Shown piece by piece: positions 8,993 to 16,058 of a DNA stretch of 48,409 nt. Position 1 is the first letter of the stretch. The number at the start of each line of letters is the position of its first letter. This DNA is from an uncultured Prevotellaceae bacterium (GTDB lineage Bacteria; Bacteroidota; Bacteroidia; Bacteroidales; Muribaculaceae). The stretch covers positions 1 through 48,409 of the forward strand of contig UQLZ01000014.1 of the NCBI GenBank assembly GCA_900541935.1, in the 5' to 3' direction. The notes below the pieces were generated by a model. It was not told where the DNA came from. It did not search any database and saw only the letters and a program-made list of their open reading frames with translations. A program made the translations under genes and the position numbers.

Positions 8993-9016
8993 TTATGATT
9001 AGTTTGTTTTTATGTT

Positions 9017-9060
9017 AAAAAAAAGCACTGACCATACTTGTTTCCAAGCATTTTCAGTGC
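9017..9060 (-). terminator. strong intrinsic terminator upstream of rny
   Basis: Read on the minus strand, GCACTGA pairs with TCAGTGC. An inner stem TGCTTG/CAAGTA is capped by a GAAA tetraloop, and a run of eight T follows. It lies 160 bases beyond the stop of the coiled-coil gene, so it ends either the pullulanase-zapA transcript or a separate small RNA. Confidence 0.85.
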
Positions 9061-9218
9061 GGTTTGTTATTTCGTTGTTATACGATGCTAAAATTGTTGA
9101 GCAATAGGTCTTGCCATCCTCTGAGGCTTGTTACCAGTCATTGCAATATGTCTAATATATTAATTCTCATTTCAAAAGCGATTGACGCTATTTTATTGCC
9201 TTTCAATATATAGTGCTA
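9017..9218 (-). ncRNA. candidate small RNA between zapA cluster and rny (possible 6S RNA)
   Basis: This 200-base intergenic stretch has no reading frame and ends in a strong terminator. Its 5' end (AGCACT on the minus strand, 9212-9217) is complementary to the terminator's 3' arm (AGTGCT), so the two ends of the transcript could pair, as in 6S RNA. I recall 6S RNA genes beside zapA in several bacteria, which makes this a reasonable place for one. I could not trace a convincing rod-like structure with a central bubble, and the promoter is not clear. Treat the RNA as a candidate and the 6S identity as a guess. Confidence 0.35.
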
Positions 9219-9220
9219 TT

Positions 9221-9514
9221 TTAATTATTGAGTTGCTCAATACATTTTTCAACATCCCGCACTAATTTGGCAATGGTGTTCCGACTTTTTTTGAGCATTT
9301 CCTTATCTGGCGCAATTGTTGTCGCTATTTTCAGATATTCGTTTTCCGTTTGTAATCTTTCGATTTCTTTTCGTTGCTGAAGTATTTGCTGCTCAAGTTC
9401 TGCATTTTGATTGCCCAATTCTTTGTATTTTTCATACAAGTTATTGTATTTTTCAACCAGAACCGAAAGTTTTTGACGCATACGTTCAAAAATCTGTGAC
9501 AAAGTCTCTGCCAT
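9221..9514 (-). CDS. coiled-coil protein of the zapA locus (ZapB-like in form)
   Basis: This protein of 97 residues is almost entirely heptad-patterned coiled coil (about 10-65), with a conserved-looking tail KLVRDVEKCIEQLN. The tail matches, from memory, the small unnamed protein encoded next to zapA in Bacteroides. It is probably a structural partner in division-ring assembly, but nothing enzymatic is visible. The gene lies 107 bases after zapA on the same strand. Confidence 0.7.
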   Translation of the reverse strand: MAETLSQIFERMRQKLSVLVEKYNNLYEKYKELGNQNAELEQQILQQRKEIERLQTENEYLKIATTIAPDKEMLKKSRNTIAKLVRDVEKCIEQLNN

Positions 9515-9621
9515 TCTGAACCAAATTTTTACAAAAGTATAAAATTATTTTCATTTTATGAAATGTTATATTGGAAAATAATAGTAGAGTCGGAAGATTT
9601 TTTTAGTTTTTGTAAAGAAGT

Positions 9622-9924
9622 TTATGTAACGTTCAGAATAATGTCGTCAATGCTTTTTTCGTAGTCTTTAATGAATTTCTTCAGTTCTTCTTCGCGTTCT
9701 TGCAAAGCGGTAGCTGTGTCAAAGTATAATTTCGCATACTGGAATGCGACAAGGGCGAGGTAGTCGTCCTTGGGCATTCCAGGCTTTGAAATCTTAAAGT
9801 TTTCCCAAAGGTCGTTGAGGTGCTTTTCTATTTCTTTTATATATTCCTCATCTTTGCGGAAAATTGTAGTCTTTATCCTTTTGTCTGTTATTTTCAGAGT
9901 TATGCTTTGCGTTTCGCGGTCCAT
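9622..9924 (-). CDS. zapA: cell division protein ZapA-like
   Basis: This protein of 100 residues has a ZapA-type N-terminal half (short beta strands, ITLKITDKRIKTTIFRKDEE) followed by a helix and the alanine-rich segment DDYLALVAFQYAKLYFDTA, then a coiled-coil tail. ZapA binds and bundles FtsZ at midcell. Similarity to characterised ZapA is modest, so the call rests on length, fold pattern and the coiled-coil neighbour. The start codon is one base after the pullulanase stop (TAA-G-ATG), which suggests translational coupling to an unrelated secreted enzyme. Confidence 0.65.
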   Translation of the reverse strand: MDRETQSITLKITDKRIKTTIFRKDEEYIKEIEKHLNDLWENFKISKPGMPKDDYLALVAFQYAKLYFDTATALQEREEELKKFIKDYEKSIDDIILNVT

Positions 9925-9925
9925 C

Positions 9926-11950
9926 TTATCTTGCTAATATTAATGCTGCTTGTGGTGCAGCTTCGATTTTTCCACCTTTAGAAGTTCCAATGCCGTTTTT
10001 GTCAAGTTTGCCGTCGGATGCTATTATTGTCCATTCGCCCTTAGGGACTTTGACTGTTTGCGGTGTTGTATTTCCATTGTAGATAACTTTGATTTCTTTC
10101 CAAGTGTCACCGTTAGCGTTGTTCTTTATTGAGTAAGAAACGAGATTCGGTTGCTTGATATTGTCGAAAACGATGTTTTTAGCAACTTCTTCTGTTGTTG
10201 CCATTCTGAATGCAGGATGGCTTTTTCTCAAGTCAATTAGGTTCTTGTAATATTCGAATTGCTCGCGGTTTTGCTTTTTCAGGTTCCAGTCGATTGCGTT
10301 TACGTCATCAGGTGACTTGTAACTATTGTGGATGCCTTTCTTATCACGGAAAATTTCTTCTCCGGCAAATATAAACGGAGTGCCTTGTGAAGTGAACACT
10401 ATTGTTTGAGCCAGTCTTGCAACTCTCATGCGGATGGAATCGTTAACCTCTGGCATGGATTTGCGAAGTTTGTCAGTCAGGCACAAATCGTCGTGACAGG
10501 AAACGTAGTTCATTATCTGTGTTGGATTTGCTGCGTATGGGAATTTTGAGTTGCTGCCTTTTGAGTAGTCAACTTGCGGGTGGTTTGTTGAGGCAACAAC
10601 GCCTATTTTTACTGTTTCTTCCTGACCGGGCTTGCCTGATGCAAATCCCTTGTCGCTTGCATTGCTGTAATGGCCTTTAACGGCATCGCGGATGTCGTCG
10701 CTGAATACTGCAACGCCTGTCATTTTTGCAACGTTTTCTTTTAGAGCGCGTTGCTCAACTGGTAGTGGGCTGTCGCCTGCTGTCCATCCTTCGCCGTAAA
10801 TAACGGCATTCGGGTTGATTGCTTTTAGTTCTTTTGCAACACGGTTCATTGTTTCAACATCATGTATAGCCATCAAGTCGAAGCGGAAACCGTCGATATG
10901 ATATTCTTTAGCCCAATATTTAATAGAGTTCACGATGTAGTCGCTCATTTGCTTTCTGTCTGATGCGGTTTCGTTGCCGCAGCCTGATGCATCGCTGTAA
11001 GTTCCGTCGGCACGGTGGCGGTAGTAGTAGCCTGGTGCAGTGAGTGAGAAGTTTGATTCGTTGCCCAAGGCGGTGTGGTTATAGACAACATCCATAATAA
11101 CACCTATGCCGGCGTTGTGAAGAGCCATTACCATTTCCTTCATTTCGCGGATACGAGTGTAAGGATTTTCCGGGTTTGTTGAGTAAGAACCTTCTGGAGC
11201 ATTGTAGTTCAGAGGGTCATATCCCCAGTTGTACTGTTGGTCAGCAAGTTGCGTTTCATCAACTGTGTTGTAGTCGTATGAAGGAAGGAGATGAACGTGG
11301 GTGATTCCAAGTTCTTTTAGGTGGTCAATACCTGTTTTTTCTCCGTTTTCTGAGCGTGTTCCTTTTTCAAGCATGGCAATAAACTTGCCTTTGTTTGTTA
11401 TTCCAGAATTGCGGTGGGCGGAGAAATCGCGGTGGTGCATTTCGTAAACGATAGCGTCAGTCTGGTTTTTGGTAGTAACGTACTTGTCGTTTTCCCAACC
11501 GCAGGGATTTGTTTTCGACATGTCAATAATGGCTCCTCTTGCCCCGTTGGCTCCAACTGCTTTTGCCCATACACCAGGAGTTTCGGCAAGCCAAGACCCG
11601 TTGATGTGTATTTGGAATGTGTAAAATTTGCCATATAATTTTTCAGCAAAAGATTTTGACCATGTTCCGTTTGCTGATTTTGTCATTTCAACTGTTTCTA
11701 TGGGTTTCCCGTTTCTGCCGTGTTCGTAAATGTTTAATTTAACGGCATCAGCGCCAGGTGACCAAAGTCTGAAGTGAGTTCCTTTGCTGTCAACTGTTAA
11801 TTCCAAGTCTTCGCCAGCATAGGTAGGGTATGAGTTAAGAACTTCATCGGCAATTTTCGGGAATGTTTGTGCGCTTGAAGTCATTGTGTTAAGAGCCGAT
11901 GCTGTTACAACGGCTGAAGCGGTAAGTAGTTTTGCAACAAAGTTTGTCAT
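9926..11950 (-). CDS. pulA: type I pullulanase, secreted
   Basis: Hydrolyses alpha-1,6 links in pullulan, glycogen or starch limit dextrins (GH13 family). The 674 residues comprise a signal peptide (1-28), an N-terminal CBM48/isoamylase-type beta domain (about 50-150), the TIM barrel and a short C-terminal beta domain. The pullulanase signature YNWGYDP is at 240-246. The catalytic residues are D358 in DGFRFDLM, E387 in YGEGW and the aspartates of SCHDD (487-488). There is no lipobox and no T9SS tail, so it is probably periplasmic. It is 49 bases downstream of an orphan T9SS-tail gene and abuts zapA. Confidence 0.93.
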   Translation of the reverse strand: MTNFVAKLLTASAVVTASALNTMTSSAQTFPKIADEVLNSYPTYAGEDLELTVDSKGTHFRLWSPGADAVKLNIYEHGRNGKPIETVEMTKSANGTWSKSFAEKLYGKFYTFQIHINGSWLAETPGVWAKAVGANGARGAIIDMSKTNPCGWENDKYVTTKNQTDAIVYEMHHRDFSAHRNSGITNKGKFIAMLEKGTRSENGEKTGIDHLKELGITHVHLLPSYDYNTVDETQLADQQYNWGYDPLNYNAPEGSYSTNPENPYTRIREMKEMVMALHNAGIGVIMDVVYNHTALGNESNFSLTAPGYYYRHRADGTYSDASGCGNETASDRKQMSDYIVNSIKYWAKEYHIDGFRFDLMAIHDVETMNRVAKELKAINPNAVIYGEGWTAGDSPLPVEQRALKENVAKMTGVAVFSDDIRDAVKGHYSNASDKGFASGKPGQEETVKIGVVASTNHPQVDYSKGSNSKFPYAANPTQIMNYVSCHDDLCLTDKLRKSMPEVNDSIRMRVARLAQTIVFTSQGTPFIFAGEEIFRDKKGIHNSYKSPDDVNAIDWNLKKQNREQFEYYKNLIDLRKSHPAFRMATTEEVAKNIVFDNIKQPNLVSYSIKNNANGDTWKEIKVIYNGNTTPQTVKVPKGEWTIIASDGKLDKNGIGTSKGGKIEAAPQAALILAR

Positions 11951-11999
11951 AGAGTTTAAATGAATAAAGGTTGTTAAGTATTTGTAAATCGGACAAATG

Positions 12000-12299
12000 C
12001 TATTTTACAACGACTTTCATTGTCCCGTTTTCGCTCTTAACCAGATAGAAACCTTGAGGCAATGAAATTGTTGTGCTGTCATTTTTTAGTTCAATTGTTC
12101 TTACTGTTTGTCCGGTAATTGAATATACGGTAAAAGTGTATTTTTTCCCTGTGGTGTTCTCTATAGTTAGAGTACCAGGCCTGTTTGAAGTGACAGCAAT
12201 GCTACGCTTTGGGGCTTCTTTTTGGGGAGCCTGAGCGATTGCGCAAGGAATTGTCAGCATTAATGCAACGGATAATATCAAAGAGAATTTTTTTGACAT
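12000..12299 (-). CDS. small secreted protein made only of a T9SS type A sorting domain
   Basis: The protein has 99 residues. A signal peptide (1-22, ending AIAQ) is followed by a short linker and then, from about residue 35, a pattern typical of T9SS type A C-terminal domains: YTFTVYSITGQTVRTIEL, SLPQGFYLV and a terminal GTMKVVVK. No cargo domain precedes the tail. It could be a free-standing surface or periplasmic protein, a remnant of a larger cargo, or a decoy substrate. A full -33/-7 promoter lies immediately upstream, so it is probably expressed and leads into the pullulanase gene. Confidence 0.75.
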   Translation of the reverse strand: MSKKFSLILSVALMLTIPCAIAQAPQKEAPKRSIAVTSNRPGTLTIENTTGKKYTFTVYSITGQTVRTIELKNDSTTISLPQGFYLVKSENGTMKVVVK

Positions 12300-12320
12300 A
12301 ATTTATCGTTCTTCTTTTTG

Positions 12321-12352
12321 CAAAGTTAGAAAATAATTATTCGAATGACAAA
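12321..12352 (-). promoter_or_regulatory. Bacteroidota-type promoter of the orphan T9SS-tail gene
   Basis: On the minus strand TTTG (12349-12352) is followed after exactly 20 bases by TAACTTTG (12321-12328), a full match to the Bacteroides -33/-7 consensus TTTG-N19-21-TAnnTTTG. The start codon is 21 bases downstream. Confidence 0.7.
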
Positions 12353-12416
12353 TATTTGAAAGTATTTTTGGTTTTATTCTTAAATGTAATTAACTTAGCA
12401 ACAGAAAGAGATTATA

Positions 12417-13847
12417 ATGACGTTTGCTTCAACATATTCGATAGTTTCTTTTATCATTCTAATAGCGTATGCGGTGACAATTATATCTGCTGTCTATGTG
12501 GTGATTTCTGAAAATCGGAATCCCGTGCGTTCTTTGGCATGGGTTACGGTCTTGATGTTTTGCCCTGTAATAGGACTCATCCTTTATCTCTTCTTTGGCA
12601 GAAGTCTTAAAAACAAGGCCTTGATATCAAGGATGATGAAGCGAAAGTTGATGCATCGCGAAGCCGTGAAGCAAGTTGATTTTACCAAATTGCCACTCTC
12701 TGGGGAGAATTTGCAGTTGGTAAAACTTGCCCACTCTCTGATGGGATCTGTTTATTATCCGGGAAATGGTGTCGAGATTTTCAGCAATGGAAAGGAGTTG
12801 TTCGAAAAGTTTAAAAAGGATTTGCTATCGGCTGAAAAGTCAATCAATATGCAATTCTATATATTCGAAGATGATGTGCTTGGTAATGAAATAAGTGATA
12901 TCTTAATAGCGAAGGCAAAGAATGGGGTCTCTGTTCGCGTCATCTATGATCATGTTGGCAATTTCCGTGTGAAGAAAAGATTCTATAGGCGAATGACTGA
13001 GGCGGGAGTTGAGATTCATCCGTTTTTCCGCGTTACATTTCCTGAGTTCGCAGCACGTGTGAATTGGCGTAACCACCGCAAAATTACCGTTATCGACGGT
13101 AAGATTGGTTATATAGGAGGAATGAATATTGCTGACCGCTATGCTGGAGCAGGAAGCAAGGTTTGGCGTGACACGCATTTGCGGTTGACAGGTTTGTGTA
13201 TATATGGAATGTCGCATTCCTTTGCTTTGGATTGGTGTTTTATGGGGCTACCTCCTTATGATGAGGACTGTCAGAAATTAACCGTGAAACCAGATTACTT
13301 TGCTGGTGTGCAAATCGTTGGAAGCGGACCTGTAGGGCAGTGGCATAATCTTGCCTTGATGTTCTTAAAGGCCATTGGCAATGCAAAAAAATTGATTTAT
13401 ATACAGACTCCATATTTCTTGCCTACGCAGAGTTTGCTGAACGCGCTGCAGGCCGCGGCTCTTGCTAAGGTTGATGTAAGGGTTATGATTCCTCGTAACC
13501 CTGATTCCGCAACGTTAAAGTATGCGTCAGGCTCTTATATCGGTCAATGTATTCGTGCGGGAATAAAGATTTACTATTATGAGCCGGGAATGCTCCATTC
13601 AAAGGTGGTTATCGTTGACGATGAATTTGTGACAACCGGTTCAACGAATTTCGACTTCCGCAGTTTGGAATATAATTTTGAGTGCAATGCTTTCATATAT
13701 AGTAAAGAAGTAAATAAACAAATGCGCGAGTTATTTGTTAATGATATGAAGCAGTCAACCCGAATTATGACAACGCAGTGGAGGCACCGTCCGTTCTTCC
13801 AAAAACTTAAGGAATCACTCGCCCGTTTGCTTAGTCCTGTGTTGTAG
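12417..13847 (+). CDS. cls: cardiolipin synthase
   Basis: Membrane phospholipase-D superfamily enzyme making cardiolipin, 476 residues. Two N-terminal transmembrane helices (about 7-30 and 40-60) precede two HKD catalytic motifs, NHRKITVIDGKIGYIGG (219-235) and HSKVVIVDDEFVTTGSTNFD (394-413). Length and order match ClsA-type bacterial enzymes. The region upstream is shared with the divergent T9SS-tail gene. A TATTTTTG box at 12363-12370 could be its -7 element but lacks a matching -33. The gene is followed by the repeat-containing intergenic region before mdh. Confidence 0.93.
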   Translation: MTFASTYSIVSFIILIAYAVTIISAVYVVISENRNPVRSLAWVTVLMFCPVIGLILYLFFGRSLKNKALISRMMKRKLMHREAVKQVDFTKLPLSGENLQLVKLAHSLMGSVYYPGNGVEIFSNGKELFEKFKKDLLSAEKSINMQFYIFEDDVLGNEISDILIAKAKNGVSVRVIYDHVGNFRVKKRFYRRMTEAGVEIHPFFRVTFPEFAARVNWRNHRKITVIDGKIGYIGGMNIADRYAGAGSKVWRDTHLRLTGLCIYGMSHSFALDWCFMGLPPYDEDCQKLTVKPDYFAGVQIVGSGPVGQWHNLALMFLKAIGNAKKLIYIQTPYFLPTQSLLNALQAAALAKVDVRVMIPRNPDSATLKYASGSYIGQCIRAGIKIYYYEPGMLHSKVVIVDDEFVTTGSTNFDFRSLEYNFECNAFIYSKEVNKQMRELFVNDMKQSTRIMTTQWRHRPFFQKLKESLARLLSPVL

Positions 13848-13927
13848 AGGCGGAAAGGAGTTTCTGCTTTTTTTGCTGGTTTGACAGATTGTTGCAGCTG
13901 AAAAATAAATGTGGTATTTTCGCAATT

Positions 13928-13950
13928 TACTCTCGGCTTGCACTATCTTT
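13928..13950. repeat. first copy of 23-bp promoter-like repeat
   Basis: This 23-base sequence, beginning TACTCTCGGCTTGCAC and ending TATCTTT, recurs exactly at 14012-14034, 84 bases away. In this copy the -7-like octamer is TATCTTTA, and it continues into a small hairpin (CTATCTT/AAGATAG, 13943-13961). Confidence 0.9.
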
Positions 13951-14011
13951 AGATAAGATAGGCTTTGCCTCGGTATAAAAAATAAAAAAATCTTCGTTTT
14001 TTTCTTTTTTC

Positions 14012-14034
14012 TACTCTCGGCTTGCACTATCTTT
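14012..14034. repeat. second copy of 23-bp repeat, forming the mdh -7 box
   Basis: Exact second copy of the repeat at 13928-13950. Here it runs into G, giving a perfect -7 box TATCTTTG (14028-14035) 51 bases before the mdh start codon. No TTTG is present at the expected -33 distance, so the conserved GGCTTGCAC block may take its place. Confidence 0.85.
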
Positions 14035-14086
14035 GCATTACAGAAAACTATAATTTAATTATACATCAATTAAACACAAAACTATT

Positions 14087-15088
14087 ATGAAATTCCTTAC
14101 AGAAGAGAAATTGACAATCGTAGGCGCAGCCGGTGCGATTGGTTCAAACATGGCACAAACAGCCTTGATGATGGGATTAACTCCAAATCTTTGCTTGTAT
14201 GACCCATACGGACCAGGTTTGGAAGGCGTTGCAGAAGAAATGCGTCACTGTGGTTTTGAAGGTGCTAACGTAACTTTCACAACTGATATTAAGGAAGCAT
14301 TGACAGATGCAAAATATGTAATTTCTTCAGGTGGTGCTCCTCGTAAAGCAGGTATGACTCGTGAAGACTTGCTAAAGGGTAACGCTCAAATTGCTGAGGA
14401 ATTCGGTAAAAACTTGAAAGCATACTGCCCAGATGTTAAACACGTTGTTGTTATCTTCAACCCGGCAGATATTACAGGTTTGATTACTCTTCTTTACTCT
14501 GGCTTGAAACCTTCTCAAGTAAATACTTTGGCTGCTTTGGACAGCACACGTTTGCAAAGCGAACTTGCTAAATATTTCGGTGTAGCACAAAGCGAAGTTA
14601 CTGGTTGCCGTACATACGGAGGTCACGGTGAGCAAATGGCTGTATTTGCTTCAACTGCTAAGGTTGCAGGTACTCCACTTTTGGATCTTATCGGTACAGA
14701 CAAATTGCCAGCAGACAAGTGGGCAGAAATCCAAGAAAAAGTTACTAAGGGTGGTGCTAACATCATCGCATTGCGTGGCCGCTCTTCATTCCAAAGCCCT
14801 GCATACGTTTCTGTTGAGATGATTCGTGCTGCTATGGGTGGCGAAGCATTCCGTTGGCCAGCAGGTCGCTATGTTTCTTTCCAAGGTTATGACCATATCA
14901 TGATGGCTGTTGAAGCTACTATCACTGCTAATGGTTGTGCTTACGAAGAAATCGTTGGTACTAAGGAAGAAATGGAAGCATTGAGAGAAAGTTACAAGCA
15001 CCTTTGCGCTCTTCGCGACGAAGTTATTGCTATGGGCGTTCTTCCTCCAGTTGCTGAATGGCACGCTCTTAACCCGAATATCGACTAA
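14087..15088 (+). CDS. mdh: malate dehydrogenase
   Basis: NAD-dependent oxidation of malate to oxaloacetate, cytoplasmic, 333 residues. The Rossmann motif GAAGAIGS is at 13-20. The substrate arginines are R86 and R92 (GAPRKAGMTRE). LDSTR at 151-155 supplies the Asp-Arg pair, and the catalytic histidine is H180 in TYGGHGEQ. A lactate dehydrogenase would usually have Gln where R86 is, so malate is the better call. Codon choice differs from the neighbours (many GCT, GGT, AAC, CGT codons), as expected for a highly expressed gene. It is a single-gene unit: it has its own promoter region and a strong terminator follows. Confidence 0.93.
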   Translation: MKFLTEEKLTIVGAAGAIGSNMAQTALMMGLTPNLCLYDPYGPGLEGVAEEMRHCGFEGANVTFTTDIKEALTDAKYVISSGGAPRKAGMTREDLLKGNAQIAEEFGKNLKAYCPDVKHVVVIFNPADITGLITLLYSGLKPSQVNTLAALDSTRLQSELAKYFGVAQSEVTGCRTYGGHGEQMAVFASTAKVAGTPLLDLIGTDKLPADKWAEIQEKVTKGGANIIALRGRSSFQSPAYVSVEMIRAAMGGEAFRWPAGRYVSFQGYDHIMMAVEATITANGCAYEEIVGTKEEMEALRESYKHLCALRDEVIAMGVLPPVAEWHALNPNID

Positions 15089-15103
15089 TAATTCGATTGA
15101 ATA

Positions 15104-15134
15104 AGAGAAAGCCGACAAAAAGTCGGCTTTCTTT
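15104..15134 (+). terminator. terminator of mdh
   Basis: AAAGCCGAC pairs with GTCGGCTTT around an A5 loop, and the stem extends through AGAG/CTTT. It begins 16 bases after the mdh stop. The remaining 117 bases to the next gene show only AT-rich sequence. Confidence 0.85.
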
Positions 15135-15251
15135 ATCTTATAGAGTATTATTGTTGATAATGTTTTAGATATCAAGTATAATAATCTGGGCTCGTGTTTG
15201 CTTTTTAATACATTATTGGCAAATTAAAAGTCCTTTTTAGCATTTTGATTT

Positions 15252-15941
15252 ATGAAAAAGATAAAATTAACAGCATTAGTTTTATTATGTGCTGCAATTT
15301 TGATGCCAAGTTGCTCAACTCCATTAAATAATACAGCCAAGGGCGGTATGATTGGCGGAGCTGGCGGTGCCGGTGTCGGTGCGTTGATTGGCGGACTTAT
15401 CGGTAAGGGAAAAGGTGCAGGTATCGGTGCCGCTGTTGGTGCTGCTGTTGGTACGGGTGCCGGAGTCCTTATTGGCAGAAAAATGGACAAGGCTGCTGAG
15501 CAGGCTAAGCAAATTGAAGGAGCAAAGGTGGAGCAAGGCGAACAAGAAGGTGTTAAGTATGTTAAGGTTACTCTTGATAGCGGTATTACCTTTGCACTAA
15601 ATCAAACAACGTTGTCGCAAACTGCAAAGAATTCCCTTGCTTTATTTGCTTCTCAACTTGACCCGCAATTTGATTTGGCTATTTGCGGACATACAGACAA
15701 TACAGGTTCTTTGTCTGTAAATCAGCGAGTATCTACTGAAAGAGCACAATCGGTTGCTGACTATCTGTCAAAAAGCGGTATCGCAAGTTCGCGTATGAAA
15801 TCTGTTAAAGGTTATGATTACCAGTATCCAATTGCTTCTAACAATACAAAGGAAGGTCAGGCATTAAATCGCCGCGTGGAATTATATCTTATTCCAAGTG
15901 CTGAGATGGTTGCTGACGCTCAAAAAGAAGCAAAACAGTAA
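15252..15941 (+). CDS. OmpA family lipoprotein with glycine zipper
   Basis: Probable outer-membrane lipoprotein that ties the membrane to peptidoglycan. It has 229 residues: a signal peptide with lipobox (LMPSC, Cys21), a glycine/alanine-rich zipper segment (about 30-76) that may insert in or lie on the membrane, and an OmpA C-terminal peptidoglycan-binding domain (about 100-215). Its signature is GHTDNTGS...NQRVSTERAQSVADYL and LNRRVELYL. This architecture is common in Bacteroidales. It forms a single-gene unit closed by a terminator. Confidence 0.88.
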   Translation: MKKIKLTALVLLCAAILMPSCSTPLNNTAKGGMIGGAGGAGVGALIGGLIGKGKGAGIGAAVGAAVGTGAGVLIGRKMDKAAEQAKQIEGAKVEQGEQEGVKYVKVTLDSGITFALNQTTLSQTAKNSLALFASQLDPQFDLAICGHTDNTGSLSVNQRVSTERAQSVADYLSKSGIASSRMKSVKGYDYQYPIASNNTKEGQALNRRVELYLIPSAEMVADAQKEAKQ

Positions 15942-15951
15942 AATATAAATA

Positions 15952-15990
15952 GGGAGTGTGCCTAAGGTTGTCTATTGGCATACTCCTTTT
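15952..15990 (+). terminator. terminator of the OmpA lipoprotein gene
   Basis: GGAGTGTGCC (15953-15962) pairs with GGCATACTCC (15977-15986), with one G-U pair, and TTTT follows. It sits 11 bases after the stop codon. Confidence 0.8.
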
Positions 15991-16058
15991 CTCATTAAAT
16001 CCCAAAAATGATTTTTCTAATGCGGAAAGATTTTTATAACCCTATTACTATTTTTTTG

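Noticed and set aside
13815..14027. 70-codon frame across the cls-mdh gap
   Set aside because: It is generated by the duplicated 23-bp repeat and A/T tracts and overlaps the end of cls; there is no sign of a real protein.
15224..15490. Pro/Ala-rich minus-strand frame
   Set aside because: It is the antisense image of the glycine-zipper coding region in the OmpA lipoprotein gene.
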